Assembly: GCF_013410215.1 (NCBI RefSeq)
Contig: NZ_JACCFQ010000001.1
Span: 2,108,001-2,172,000, forward strand
Direction: 5' to 3'
From: Nesterenkonia sandarakina
Lineage (GTDB): Bacteria; Actinomycetota; Actinomycetes; Actinomycetales; Micrococcaceae
DNA length: 64,000 nt
The notes under the pieces were generated by a model. The model saw only the letters and a program-made list of their open reading frames with translations. It did not search any database and was not told where the DNA came from. The translations under genes were made by a program, and so were the position numbers. The stretch's first letter is position 1, and each line of letters opens with the position of its first letter. This document shows, piece by piece, positions 33,861 to 43,148 of this stretch.

Positions 33861-35096
33861 TCAGCGTTTGGTGGAGACCGTCACCGTGAACCGTGCGTCC
33901 CGGGCCAGCTGCTCGGTGAGCCCGACCTCCTTGGAGAGCACGCTGCGGTGCTTCAGGTGCGAGTTCCACACGCTGTAGATCCGCCCGCCCGGGGCCAGCA
34001 CCCGGCCGGCGGCGCGGATCAGCCGGTGCGCCGCGCCGGGGTCCACGGCGTTGCCCTGATGGAAGGGCGGGTTGAGCAGGATCACCTCGGCGGAGCCGGA
34101 CTCGAAGCGGGAGAGCGCATCATCGCGGACCGTCTCCACCCGGTCCGCGACCCCGTTCGCCTCGGCGGTGAGCTGGGTGGACTGCACCGCGGAGGCCGAA
34201 TGATCCGTGGCGACCACGTGCAGCTGCGGGTGGCGCAGGGTCAGGAACGCGCTGACCGTGCCGTTGCCGGAGCCGAAGTCCAGCACGTACTCCGCGCCGG
34301 GGAACTCCGGGTGGGCCTCCACCGCCTCGAGCATCAGCCGGGTGCCGGGGTCCAGCTTGGTCCCGCCGTAGGTCGCGCCCAGGCTGCACAGGGTCAGCTC
34401 GGTGGTGCCCTTCCCGGGGATCGACACCTTGTGCGTATTCTTCCGCGGCGCGGAGCTGGGCACGCCGTCGCGCGGTGCCCGGGCGGTGAGCACCCGGGAC
34501 TTGGACCGGCCACGGCCGGCAGAGACGTCCTCGAAGTGCTTCTCCAACACCTGGTTCATGGAATGGTTCATATGCTTGTCCCGGCCCACCGCCAAGACGA
34601 CGACGTCGGCCGCCGCGTGCTCGCGGATCAGCCACGCCCAGTCGGTGAGCGTCTCCAAGGACCGCGGCAGGTGCATCAGCACCGTATGCACCCCGGTGAA
34701 CGCGTCAGGGGCCTGCTCGGTCAGCTCTGGCAGCTCAGCAGGGACCGGGGCGGGCAGGTTCGCGCGGCGGGCGTTGCCCTGCAGCGCACGCTCCGCACCG
34801 AGCTCATCGGCGAGCACCCGCACCGCGGAGACCGCATCCTCCGCCCGGGCACAGGCGGAACCAGGCTTGCCGGCCTCGGAGATCAGCGAGTGAAGAATCG
34901 GCAGCGTGATCGCCCCGGAGCGGTCATCGAGGATCAGCACGCCCTCCCGCGGGTGCCCCTGGGCCCACCAGGCGGCGGCGGTGTCGAGCAGCAGCAGGTC
35001 TGCGGCGTCGGGCGGGGGACTGATCGGGGTGAAGTCGAAGTTCTGCGTGAGCGGGGAGGGCTGGACATCGGGGGTCTGACCCGCAGGATAAGGCAT
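33861..35096 (-). CDS. RlmG/RsmC-like rRNA guanine-N2 methyltransferase
   Basis: A 411-residue protein with a degenerate N-terminal methyltransferase-like half (AADLLLLDTAAAWWAQG ... DVVVLAVGRDKHMNHSMNQVL) and an active C-terminal half: YVLDFGSGNGTVSAFL (SAM loop, about residue 275), VVATDHSASAV, and the catalytic VILLNPPFHQGNAVD (about residue 340). This duplicated layout is that of RsmC and RlmG, which methylate G1207 of 16S or G1835 of 23S rRNA. Which one applies is not decidable here. TAAGCT at 35103-35108 lies 6 nt upstream of the ATG on the minus strand (leaderless type). Confidence 0.85.
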   Translation of the reverse strand: MPYPAGQTPDVQPSPLTQNFDFTPISPPPDAADLLLLDTAAAWWAQGHPREGVLILDDRSGAITLPILHSLISEAGKPGSACARAEDAVSAVRVLADELGAERALQGNARRANLPAPVPAELPELTEQAPDAFTGVHTVLMHLPRSLETLTDWAWLIREHAAADVVVLAVGRDKHMNHSMNQVLEKHFEDVSAGRGRSKSRVLTARAPRDGVPSSAPRKNTHKVSIPGKGTTELTLCSLGATYGGTKLDPGTRLMLEAVEAHPEFPGAEYVLDFGSGNGTVSAFLTLRHPQLHVVATDHSASAVQSTQLTAEANGVADRVETVRDDALSRFESGSAEVILLNPPFHQGNAVDPGAAHRLIRAAGRVLAPGGRIYSVWNSHLKHRSVLSKEVGLTEQLARDARFTVTVSTKR

Positions 35097-35467
35097 GCAG
35101 CAAGCTTAGAGGATGCGCCTTCTGCGCCTCGGCGCCGATGCTGCCGCCGCGCGCAGCGACCGAATCCAGGCTCCCGAACAGGTCCACACCAGGTTCTACA
35201 CAGAATCGTTACTGGAATGAGATACCGCAGTGTGAATGCTGGTCATGCCGGGAGAGAACCTGCCGCGGGGACCCGCAAACCGCCCTGGAGAGCCTGAAAT
35301 CCCGCCGATCCGCGGGGGATGAGTGTGCATCGGCGGCGCAAATTCCATAGCGTAGTGACGATCATCCCGCCTGTCAGGCGGTCAGACCGTCAGACTCGTG
35401 CTCCTGGGCCGAGCCAGGCGCTGCAGCATCTGGCGGGCGTGGGCGGCGACAACTTCCACGAAAGGCA
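35097..35467. other. 371-bp intergenic leader before the BCCT carrier gene
   Basis: No coding sequence seen. It holds the leaderless promoter of the methyltransferase on one side and a structured plus-strand stretch on the other: CCGCCGAT (35302-35309) pairs perfectly with ATCGGCGG (35329-35336), and CCGCC-TGTCA-GGCGG forms a second hairpin near 35366-35382. No known riboswitch consensus is matched well enough to call. Confidence 0.35.
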
Positions 35468-37258
35468 ATGATGCTGCAACGGCTCCACGACCTCATGAGG
35501 TTGCGAACCAGCCCGATCGTCTTCTTCGGATCCGCCGCGATCGTCATCGGATTCGTGATCCTGACCCTGATCATGCCCACCGGGATGGGCGAGTTCTTCG
35601 GTGCAGGCTCCGGATGGATCTATGACCACCTCGGCTGGTTCTACATCTCCGGAGTCACGATCTTCTTGATCTTCCTGGTCTATAAGGCCGCCGGCCGCTT
35701 CGGCCGGATCAAGCTGGGCAACGACGGCGACGAACCAGAACACTCCGACCTCGCCTGGTTCGGCATGCTCTTCGCCGCCGGCATCGGCACCATCTTGATG
35801 TTCTGGGCCGTGGCCGAGCCCGCCTACCACTTCGCGGAGCCGCCGCGCGGCGCCCAGGAGGGCATCGAACCGCGCTCCATGGAGGCCGCGAATGAGGCCA
35901 TGGGCTTCACGCTGTATCACTTCGGCCTGCACACCTGGACGATCTTCGCGCTGCCCGGGCTGGCCTTCGCCTACTTCATCTACAAGAGGAACCTGCCCCC
36001 GCGCGTCTCCTCGATCTTCCAGCCGATGCTCGGTGACAAAATCCACGGCCCCGCCGGCAAGGCCATCGACATCTTCGCCGTGGTTGGCACGATCTTCGGC
36101 GTCGCCGTCTCGATCGGCCTGGGCACCCTGCAGATCCAGGCCGGCCTCGCCAGGTTGCTGGGCATCAGCGACGCGGCTTGGAACTTCATCCTGATCATCG
36201 CGGTGGTGACCCTGATTGCCACGATCTCCGCGGTCCTCGGTGTGGACAAGGGGATCAAGCGGCTCTCGAACTTCAACATCTGGACCGCCATCCTGCTGCT
36301 GATCTTCATCCTGGCCACCGGCCCCACGGTGTTCATGCTGCGCGGGGTGGTCGAGTTCGCCGGCACCTACGCCACCATGCTCCCGGAGCTTGCGCTGTGG
36401 AATGACACGCTGTCGAACACCGGCTGGCAGGACAGCTGGACCATCTTCTACTGGGCCTGGACCGTGGCCTGGGCGCCGTTCGTCGGCATCTTCATCGCCC
36501 GGATCTCGCGCGGCCGCTCGGTGCGCCAGTTCGTCGCCGGCGTGCTCGGACTGCCCACACTGTTCACCATCATCTGGTTCGGGATCTGGGGCACCGGGCT
36601 GTTCGACATCGAGCTCAACGGGGACGGCGGCGTGGTGGACACGGTGCTCGACCAGGGCGTGGAGGGCGCGCTCTTCGCGTTCCTCGCGGAGTTCCCGCTG
36701 GCCACCCTGACCTCCTCGATCGCGATCATGCTGGTGGGCATCTTCTTCATCACCTCCATGGACTCCTGCTCCCTGGTCCTCGATGACATGTGCAACGGCT
36801 ACGAGGGCAAGGCGCCGCTGCACCAGCGGGCCTTCTGGACCATCTCCATCGGTCTGATCGCCGCGGTGCTGCTCACCGCCACCGGTGAGGGCGGGCTGGA
36901 GGCGCTGCAGAACGTGGCCCTGGTGCTGGGTCTGCCGTTCTTCATCCTGGGCTACTTCATGATGTACAACCTCTCCCGGGCGATGCGCGAGGACGCCGGC
37001 GAGGTCGGCTTTCTGCGCACCCGCCGCTGGCTGCGCACGCTGCCCCCGGAGGAGTACGAGCGCCGCATGGAGGAGCCCGACGGTTCGCTCAGCGAAGCCG
37101 TGGTCGCCCCGGATTACCACGAGGGCACCCAGCCGGAGAACGCTCCGGATGTGGACCACGCCGAGCAGCCGCCGATCGTGGAGGAGTACCGGGTTCGCAC
37201 CGGGGATGTTCCCACCGTGGATCCCACCCAGCCGGAGGGCACGTACAACAACCGCTGA
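35468..37258 (+). CDS. BCCT family (betaine/carnitine/choline) transporter
   Basis: A 596-residue membrane protein with the twelve-helix BCCT layout. Marks are SDLAWFGMLFAAGIGTILMFWAV (Gly-rich TM3 with the MFWAVAEP motif nearby), MGFTLYHFGLHTWTIF, and the family signature DSWTIFYWAWTVAWAPFVGIFIARISRGR around residues 320-348, with the Trp residues that line the substrate site. It imports quaternary-ammonium osmolytes by sodium or proton symport. The C-terminal cytoplasmic tail is long and acidic, as in osmosensing BetP-like proteins. A strong terminator follows. The starting ATG-ATG pair has AAAGG upstream. Confidence 0.92.
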   Translation: MMLQRLHDLMRLRTSPIVFFGSAAIVIGFVILTLIMPTGMGEFFGAGSGWIYDHLGWFYISGVTIFLIFLVYKAAGRFGRIKLGNDGDEPEHSDLAWFGMLFAAGIGTILMFWAVAEPAYHFAEPPRGAQEGIEPRSMEAANEAMGFTLYHFGLHTWTIFALPGLAFAYFIYKRNLPPRVSSIFQPMLGDKIHGPAGKAIDIFAVVGTIFGVAVSIGLGTLQIQAGLARLLGISDAAWNFILIIAVVTLIATISAVLGVDKGIKRLSNFNIWTAILLLIFILATGPTVFMLRGVVEFAGTYATMLPELALWNDTLSNTGWQDSWTIFYWAWTVAWAPFVGIFIARISRGRSVRQFVAGVLGLPTLFTIIWFGIWGTGLFDIELNGDGGVVDTVLDQGVEGALFAFLAEFPLATLTSSIAIMLVGIFFITSMDSCSLVLDDMCNGYEGKAPLHQRAFWTISIGLIAAVLLTATGEGGLEALQNVALVLGLPFFILGYFMMYNLSRAMREDAGEVGFLRTRRWLRTLPPEEYERRMEEPDGSLSEAVVAPDYHEGTQPENAPDVDHAEQPPIVEEYRVRTGDVPTVDPTQPEGTYNNR

Positions 37259-37319
37259 TCTGCACGCGCTGATCAGCACCCGCTGGTCTGCACAGGTCCA
37301 TCAGACGTGATCCGCTCAC

Positions 37320-37355
37320 AGCTGCCCGGCTCTTCCACGGAGGAGCCGGGCAGCT
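37320..37355 (+). terminator. Terminator after the BCCT gene
   Basis: AGCTGCCCGGCTC (37320-37332) pairs exactly with GAGCCGGGCAGCT (37343-37355) around a 10-nt loop, followed by CTGTCTG. GC-rich with only a weak T tract. Confidence 0.65.
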
Positions 37356-37402
37356 CTGTCTGCGGCCGTATCACCGGCACCGGCTGCGATAGCCTGACGC
37401 CT

Positions 37403-38110
37403 GTGAACCAGCAGCGCCGGCCCCGAAGCACCTCCCGCGTGGTCACGTCGGTATCTGTGCTTCTGCTGGCCCTCGGGGTGTGCGTTCTGCTGGTGGTCCT
37501 TGCCGTCACGCGGGAGCCTGAGGCTGCCGCGCAGGCCCCTTCTGTGGCAGAAGATGGCGGCGTCGTTGTAGTGGGTGATTCCCACACGCAGGCCAATTCA
37601 GCGGACTTCGGCGCCGGGCAGATCGGGAATGGTTCCTGGGTCTCGACCCTGCTCGCCGAGGGCCACATTTTCGCCGGCGGGTGGGCGGTGACCGGGGCGA
37701 CCACGGATCTCCAGGCGCAGAGCTTCCATGGCGTGACCGGGGCAGACACGTTAATCGTCTTGACCGGAACCAACGACCTCGCCCAAGGAATCCCGTTCCA
37801 ACAGACCGCCTCCAGCCTCGACGCGATCGTCACCAAGGCGCCAACGGATCGTGTGCTGGTGCTGGCCATCCCTCCGCTGGACCGGGAGTTCAGACCCACC
37901 AGCAGCGAATACAACGAGTCCCTGCAGGACCTTGCCCGGGACAGGGGATGGGAGTACTTCGATGGCTTCGAGTTCGTGCGCAGCCCCGAGGGCGGTTTCC
38001 GTGAGGGGATGACCTATGACGGGATCCACCTCACCCCCGAGGCGCAGCATCAGTTCGGCCGGGCGGTGGCCGACTACCTCGACGGCGAGGGTGCAATCGC
38101 GGACGACTGA
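37403..38110 (+). CDS. Membrane-anchored SGNH/GDSL hydrolase
   Basis: A 235-residue protein. A basic head (NQQRRPRSTSR) and one hydrophobic segment (SVLLLALGVCVLLVVLAV, about residues 18-35) anchor it, and the rest is an extracellular SGNH hydrolase: VVVVGDSHTQANS (nucleophile Ser), LIVLTGTNDLAQG, and DGIHLTPEAQHQFG with the catalytic Asp/His. Such proteins remove or transfer acyl groups on glycans or lipids. The GTG start has TAGCCT 7 nt upstream (37390-37395). The last 37 nt overlap the convergent EamA gene. Substrate unknown. Confidence 0.82.
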   Translation: MNQQRRPRSTSRVVTSVSVLLLALGVCVLLVVLAVTREPEAAAQAPSVAEDGGVVVVGDSHTQANSADFGAGQIGNGSWVSTLLAEGHIFAGGWAVTGATTDLQAQSFHGVTGADTLIVLTGTNDLAQGIPFQQTASSLDAIVTKAPTDRVLVLAIPPLDREFRPTSSEYNESLQDLARDRGWEYFDGFEFVRSPEGGFREGMTYDGIHLTPEAQHQFGRAVADYLDGEGAIADD

Positions 38111-39039
38111 ACGTCCCTGGCCCCAGGCTCAGCCTCAGTCTCCAGTTCAGGTTCTGGCGCGGGCTGTGCCGGGGGAGTGCCGCGGACCGAGGCGTAGATG
38201 ACCCCGCTGACCACCAGCACCCCGCCTCCGAGTTCCAGCCAGGTAGGCACCTCACCCAGGGCGGCCCAGGCGGCCAGGATCCCGACCACCGGGACCAGCA
38301 TGGAGAACGGTGCCACGGTGCCCGCCGGGTGCCGGCGCATCAGCCAGACCCAGATCCCGGCTCCGGCCACGGTGCCGAAGAGGATCGTGTAGCTCAGCCC
38401 GAGCCAGGCCGGGATCGCGGCCAGGCTGAACGAGCTCCCCAGCGCAGCCCCGATCTGCTCGGGTCCCTCCACCAAAAACGCCACGGTCAGCAGCGGGATC
38501 GGCGGGACGACGGCCATCCACAGCACCAGCGCCATCGGCCGGTCGGTCTGCGCCTTCCGCGAGGCCAGGTTGCCCAGCGCCCAGCCGAAGGCCCCGAAGA
38601 GCACCAACAGGAACGGGGTCCACCCGTCCAGGACCCCACGAGAGAGCCCGACCAGCCCCAGGCCCACCACGGCGACGCCGACGCCGAGCGCCCGCCGTCC
38701 GGTGATGTGCTCCTTGAGCACCAGCGCGCCGAGCAGCACGGTGAACGGGGCCGAGGCTTGCAGCACCAAGGATGCCAGCCCGGTGGGGAACCCCGCGGAC
38801 ATCCCCAGGTAAAGCCCGAAGAACTGCAGCGTCCCGAAGCCCAGCCCGTAGCCGAGCAGGTACCGGACCTTCACCCCGGGCCAGGGCACGAAGAGCAGCG
38901 CCGGCAGTGCCAGGATCAGGAAGCGCAGCCCGGCCAGGAACAGCGGCGGGAACTGGTCCAGTGAGATCCGGATGGCCAGGAAGTTCAGCCCCCACAGGAC
39001 GGCGACCAACAGGGCGAGAAGAGTATGGCGCAGCGGCAT
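38074..39039 (-). CDS. EamA/DMT-family metabolite exporter
   Basis: A 321-residue protein with ten transmembrane segments in two EamA repeats. It begins LRHTLLALLVAVLWGLNFLA, with IRISLDQFPPLFLAGLRFLI next, the standard EamA opening. The second repeat begins near FLLVLFGAFGWALGNLAS. Family members export amino acids or other small metabolites. It is divergent from a LysR regulator, which likely controls it. The C-terminus (Pro/Glu-rich, QPAPEPELETEAEPGA) overlaps the SGNH hydrolase 3' end by 37 nt. Confidence 0.88.
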   Translation of the reverse strand: MPLRHTLLALLVAVLWGLNFLAIRISLDQFPPLFLAGLRFLILALPALLFVPWPGVKVRYLLGYGLGFGTLQFFGLYLGMSAGFPTGLASLVLQASAPFTVLLGALVLKEHITGRRALGVGVAVVGLGLVGLSRGVLDGWTPFLLVLFGAFGWALGNLASRKAQTDRPMALVLWMAVVPPIPLLTVAFLVEGPEQIGAALGSSFSLAAIPAWLGLSYTILFGTVAGAGIWVWLMRRHPAGTVAPFSMLVPVVGILAAWAALGEVPTWLELGGGVLVVSGVIYASVRGTPPAQPAPEPELETEAEPGARDVQSSAIAPSPSR

Positions 39040-39095
39040 GGGTCCATCCTCGCGCCGATCCTCTCTTCAGGTCTACTGAATGATTCTGTACTAGG

Positions 39096-39114
39096 CATGT
39101 AGCTTTGCTACATG
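39096..39114. promoter_or_regulatory. 19-bp palindrome over the lysR -10 box and start codon
   Basis: CATGTAGC-TTT-GCTACATG is a perfect inverted repeat containing both the TAGCTT -10 candidate (39100-39105) and the ATG of the LysR gene. A regulator bound here would block its own transcription; the EamA promoter lies just beyond. Confidence 0.55.
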
Positions 39115-40140
39115 GATGACTCCTTTCCGCAGGCCGACAGCGGACAGCCGCCGAGCTCGCAGACACCGGAGCCGCAGGACCTCAGCCTGCAGACCCGGAC
39201 CCTGCAGCCGCGCCACCTCCAGCTGCTCCGGGAGATCGCCGCGCGCGGCACGCTCACCGCGGTGGCGCAGGCCCTGCACCGCACCCCCTCGGCGCTGTCC
39301 CAGCAGCTGCGCACCGCGGAGCGGGAACTCGGGGTGAAGCTGGTGGAGCCGGACTCCCGCGGAGTGCGGCTCACCCCGGCGGGGCAGCTGCTCGCCGAGG
39401 GCGCCGATGAGGTCTTCTCCAGCCTGGCCCGGGTTCAGGCCCGGTTGGACGCCGCCACCGGGGAACCCCGCGGAGAGGTCAGCATCGGCACCCTGCCCAG
39501 CGGCGGTCAGGTGCTGCTGCCGCAGCTGCTGCACCGGCTGCGCGGCACCGCGATCACGCTGAGCCTTGATGACTTCGACATCGCCGAGGCAGACTTCGCG
39601 GCGCGCGCCCTGGACGCGGACCTGGTGATCAGTCACAGCCTCAGCGGCGAGGTCCCCGGCGGGGCCGAAGGACTGGTGGCCACGGTCCTCACCCGGGAAC
39701 CCATCGACGTGGTGCTTCCGGCGGATCATCCACTGGCGGCCAAGACCGAGCTGCGCCCGCGCGATGTGGTCGATGAAGACTGGGTCGGGGTGCCTGAGGG
39801 CTACCCGTTCGACGCCATCCCGGTGGCCATCGAGCAGCTCACCGGACGTCCGGTGCACCGGACGCTGCGGCTGCGGGACAACCACCTGCTGGAGTCACTG
39901 GTGGGCGCCGGTGCCGGGATCGGCCTGCTTCCGAGGTTCAGCACCCGGCCCGGTCCCGCCGTGGTGCTGCGCCCGCTCACCGGCGTCCGGGCGGCGCGCA
40001 GCATCGTCGCGCTGAGCCGGCCCGACCGCCACGAACGGCTCGCCGTCCGCACGGTCACCGAGCACCTGGTCAGCATCGGCGCGGAACTGATGGCGGAGCA
40101 CCCGGCCGCATCACCTCCGGCGCACCGGAGGCTGACCTAG
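39112..40140 (+). CDS. LysR-family transcriptional regulator
   Basis: A 342-residue regulator. After a Gln/Pro-rich head of about 30 residues the winged helix-turn-helix reads HLQLLREIAARGTLTAVAQA and LHRTPSALSQQLRTAERELG, then VKLVEPDSRGVRLTPAGQLL. The effector-binding domain starts near residue 120 (GEVSIGTLPSGGQVLLPQLL). Its place head to head with an EamA exporter is a classic regulator/exporter pair, in which the regulator senses the exported metabolite. It appears to be leaderless, with the -10 box 6 nt before the ATG inside a palindrome. Confidence 0.9.
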   Translation: MDDSFPQADSGQPPSSQTPEPQDLSLQTRTLQPRHLQLLREIAARGTLTAVAQALHRTPSALSQQLRTAERELGVKLVEPDSRGVRLTPAGQLLAEGADEVFSSLARVQARLDAATGEPRGEVSIGTLPSGGQVLLPQLLHRLRGTAITLSLDDFDIAEADFAARALDADLVISHSLSGEVPGGAEGLVATVLTREPIDVVLPADHPLAAKTELRPRDVVDEDWVGVPEGYPFDAIPVAIEQLTGRPVHRTLRLRDNHLLESLVGAGAGIGLLPRFSTRPGPAVVLRPLTGVRAARSIVALSRPDRHERLAVRTVTEHLVSIGAELMAEHPAASPPAHRRLT

Positions 40141-40143
40141 ACG

Positions 40144-40216
40144 CTGAGCGACTGAGCTGAGTGTCCGAGCTGCTGAGTGACTGAGCGACTGAGCGCTGCA
40201 TGTCTGAGCCGCTGAG
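40144..40216. repeat. Degenerate CTGAG(Y)GA repeats, about 8-bp period
   Basis: Eight CTGAG units in 73 bp, most spaced 8 bp apart, fill the gap between the LysR stop and coaE. Looser versions occur at about 29636-29698. Probably slipped or spacer DNA; no function is evident. Confidence 0.5.
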
Positions 40217-40264
40217 TCTCTGCGAGGCAGGCCACCCCGAACGCGTGTGTCCTAAACTCAAGGG

Positions 40265-40879
40265 ATGCACCAGATCCTCTCAGTGGGCCTGACCGGTGGC
40301 ATCGCCTCGGGCAAGTCCGCGGTCTCCGCACGTTTGGCCGAACACGGCGCCCTGATCATCGACGCCGACCTGCTGGCCCGGCAGGCGCTGGAGCCCGGCA
40401 CCGAGGGGCTGGATCAGGTGGTCCAGACCTTCGGCCCCGAGGTGCTCACCGCCTCCGGTGCGCTGGACCGTGAGGCGCTGGGCAAGATCGTCTTCGCCGA
40501 TGGGGACGCCCGGAACCAGCTCAATGCCATCGTCCACCCTCGGGTCCGGGAAGCCCGGGACGCGCTGCGCGAGCAGGCCCCCGAAGGCGCCGTGGTGGTC
40601 GAGGACATCCCGCTGCTGGTGGAGACCGGCCAGGCGGACCGGTTCGACGTCGTCGTGGTGGTCTCCGCCCCCGAGGAGCAGCGGCTGCAGCGCATGGTGG
40701 AGCACCGGAACAGCACCCCCGAGGACGCCCGGTCCCGGATCGACGCCCAGGCCACCGAGGCGCAGCGCAAGGCCGTGGCCGACGTCGTCTTGGAGAACTC
40801 CGGGACCCTGGAACAGCTCTACGTCCAGGTCGATGAGCTGTACGAGAAACTCCGCAGGCGTGTCATAGCCGCGCAGTAG
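40265..40879 (+). CDS. coaE: Dephospho-CoA kinase
   Basis: A 204-residue P-loop kinase: VGLTGGIASGKSAVSARLAE (Walker A), LIIDADLLARQALEPG (substrate-binding Asp), IVHPRVREARDA and VVEDIPLLVETG. It phosphorylates the 3'-OH of dephospho-CoA, the last step of CoA synthesis. It has the normal single-domain length. Upstream TAAACT at 40253-40258 lies 6 nt before the ATG, so the mRNA is probably leaderless. uvrB follows after 9 nt but has its own -10 box inside the coaE end. Confidence 0.95.
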   Translation: MHQILSVGLTGGIASGKSAVSARLAEHGALIIDADLLARQALEPGTEGLDQVVQTFGPEVLTASGALDREALGKIVFADGDARNQLNAIVHPRVREARDALREQAPEGAVVVEDIPLLVETGQADRFDVVVVVSAPEEQRLQRMVEHRNSTPEDARSRIDAQATEAQRKAVADVVLENSGTLEQLYVQVDELYEKLRRRVIAAQ

Positions 40880-40888
40880 CATGGATCC

Positions 40889-43033
40889 ATGAGTCTCGCT
40901 CAGAAGATCAGCCGCACCGTCGCCCCCTTCGAGGTCATCAGCCCCTACCAGCCCTCGGGGGATCAGCCCAAGGCGATCGAGGAGCTGGCCGATCGGATCG
41001 AGGGCGGCGAGAAGGACGTGGTGCTCATGGGCGCCACCGGCACCGGCAAGTCGGCGACGGCGGCCTGGCTGATCGAGCGGATCCAGCGGCCCACGCTGAT
41101 CATGGTGCAGAACAAGACCCTCGCCGCGCAGCTGGCCAACGAGTTCCGGGAGCTGCTGCCGAATAACGCGGTGGAGTACTTCGTCTCCTACTACGACTAC
41201 TACCAGCCCGAGGCTTACGTGCCGCAGACGGATACCTTCATCGAGAAGGACTCCTCGGTCAATGAGGAGGTGGAGCGGCTGCGCCACTCGGCGACCAACG
41301 CGCTGCTCACCCGGCGGGACGTGGTGGTGGTGGCCACCGTCTCCTGTATCTACGGCCTGGGCACCCCGGAGGAGTACATCCGTCAGATGGTCGCGGTGAA
41401 GGTGGGGGAGAAGATCGAGCGCGATGAGCTGCTGCGCCGTTTCGTGGGGATGCAGTACGCCCGCAATGACACCGACTTCCACCGCGGCACTTTCCGGGTG
41501 CGTGGGGACACCGTGGAGATCATCCCGATGTATGAGGAGCTCGCGGTGCGCATCGAGTTCTTCGGTGATGAGATCGAATCCATCTCCACCCTGCACCCGC
41601 TCACCGGCACCGTGGTCCGGGAGGAAGAAGAGATGTACATCTTCCCCGCCAGCCACTACGTGGCCGGGGATGAGCGGATGGCCAGCGCGATCAGCCGGAT
41701 CGAAGATGAGCTGCGGGTCCGGCTCGAGGAGCTGGAGTCCCAGGACAAGCTGCTGGAGGCCCAGCGGCTGCGCATGCGCACCACCTACGACCTCGAGATG
41801 ATGCAGCAGATGGGCTTCTGCAACGGCATCGAGAACTACTCCCGGCACATCGACGGACGCGGACCCGGCTCCGCCTCACACTGTCTGCTGGACTATTTCC
41901 CGGATGACTACCTGCTGATCGTCGATGAGTCCCATGTGACCATCCCGCAGATCGGCGGCATGTATGAAGGAGACATGTCGCGGAAGCGCACCCTGGTAGA
42001 TCACGGGTTCCGGCTGCCCTCGGCCATGGATAACCGGCCGCTGAAGTGGGATGAGTTCCTGGAGCGGATCGGGCAGACCGTATACCTCTCGGCCACCCCG
42101 GGCCGGTATGAGCTGGACCAGGCCGATGGCTATGTGGAGCAGATCATCCGTCCCACCGGTCTGGTGGATCCGAAGATTGTGGTGAAGAAGACCAAGGGTC
42201 AGATCGATGACCTGCTGGGGGAGATCCGCACCCGCACCGCGAAGAACGAACGCGTCCTGGTCACCACTCTGACCAAGCGGATGGCGGAGGATCTGACCGA
42301 GTACATGCTGGAGAACGGCATCAAGGTGGAGTACCTGCACTCGGATGTGGACACGCTGAAGCGGATCGAGATCCTGCGGGACCTGCGCCGCGGCGTTCAC
42401 GACGTGGTGGTGGGGATCAACCTGCTTCGTGAGGGTCTGGACCTTCCCGAGGTCTCCCTGGTGGCGATTCTGGATGCGGACAAGGAAGGCTTCCTGCGCT
42501 CCTCCACTTCGCTGATCCAGACCATCGGGCGTGCCGCGCGTAACGTCTTCGGCGAGGTGCACATGTACGCGGACCGGATCACCGACTCCATGCGACGGGC
42601 GATCGATGAGACCGACCGCCGCCGGGACCGCCAGATCGCGTACAACACAGAGCACGGGATCGACCCCACTCCGCTGCAGAAGAAGATCGCGGACATCACC
42701 GACCAGCTGGCCCGTGAGGACGCGGACACCGCGGAGCTGCTGCAGGGGATGGGTGGCCTGGCCACCGGCTTCCAGTACGGCAAGGGCCACCGCGGCTACA
42801 CCAGCTTCGAGAGCGAGGAGGGGGATGAGAGCAAGGACACGAAGTCTGGCAAGTCGCTTGCATCCCAGACCCCGGCCAAGGACCTCACCGACCTGATCGG
42901 TCAGTTCACCAACCAGATGCACCATGCCGCTGAGGAGCTGAACTTCGAGGTCGCGGCCCGGCTGCGCGATGAGATCGGGGAGCTGAAGAAGGAGCTGCGG
43001 CAGATGCAGAACGCTGGCCACGACCAGATGTGA
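40889..43033 (+). CDS. uvrB: UvrABC excinuclease subunit B
   Basis: A 714-residue DNA repair helicase. Walker A is [15 protein letters not shown] at about residue 48, the damage-probing beta-hairpin [15 protein letters not shown] near 103, and the DEAD-type [10 protein letters not shown] near 345. Helicase motifs V/VI follow ([24 protein letters not shown]), and the C-terminal UVR domain ([20 protein letters not shown]) binds UvrC. It verifies lesions handed over by UvrA. TAGCAT at 40877-40882 is 6 nt before the ATG, within the coaE 3' end, a leaderless-type promoter. Standard length. Confidence 0.97.
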   Translation: MSLAQKISRTVAPFEVISPYQPSGDQPKAIEELADRIEGGEKDVVLMGATGTGKSATAAWLIERIQRPTLIMVQNKTLAAQLANEFRELLPNNAVEYFVSYYDYYQPEAYVPQTDTFIEKDSSVNEEVERLRHSATNALLTRRDVVVVATVSCIYGLGTPEEYIRQMVAVKVGEKIERDELLRRFVGMQYARNDTDFHRGTFRVRGDTVEIIPMYEELAVRIEFFGDEIESISTLHPLTGTVVREEEEMYIFPASHYVAGDERMASAISRIEDELRVRLEELESQDKLLEAQRLRMRTTYDLEMMQQMGFCNGIENYSRHIDGRGPGSASHCLLDYFPDDYLLIVDESHVTIPQIGGMYEGDMSRKRTLVDHGFRLPSAMDNRPLKWDEFLERIGQTVYLSATPGRYELDQADGYVEQIIRPTGLVDPKIVVKKTKGQIDDLLGEIRTRTAKNERVLVTTLTKRMAEDLTEYMLENGIKVEYLHSDVDTLKRIEILRDLRRGVHDVVVGINLLREGLDLPEVSLVAILDADKEGFLRSSTSLIQTIGRAARNVFGEVHMYADRITDSMRRAIDETDRRRDRQIAYNTEHGIDPTPLQKKIADITDQLAREDADTAELLQGMGGLATGFQYGKGHRGYTSFESEEGDESKDTKSGKSLASQTPAKDLTDLIGQFTNQMHHAAEELNFEVAARLRDEIGELKKELRQMQNAGHDQM

Positions 43034-43148
43034 GTCTGGCCCCGCTACGTCCGAAACACAGAATTCATTCAAGCCAACTCAGAGTTTTTGCTGTGAATCC
43101 CTTATGCTTGCCTAGGTCATATCCGAGGAAGTCTAGGGGCATCAGTAC

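Noticed and set aside
35200-35340. TPP or glycine riboswitch before the BCCT gene (TGAGATACC and GGGAGAGAAC fragments)
   Set aside because: The conserved blocks are in the wrong order or missing, and the downstream gene does not fit either ligand.
35390-37279. A 629-codon minus-strand frame opposite the BCCT carrier
   Set aside because: Its low-complexity Asp/Glu/Gly/His-rich content is a shadow of the hydrophobic transporter sequence on the other strand.
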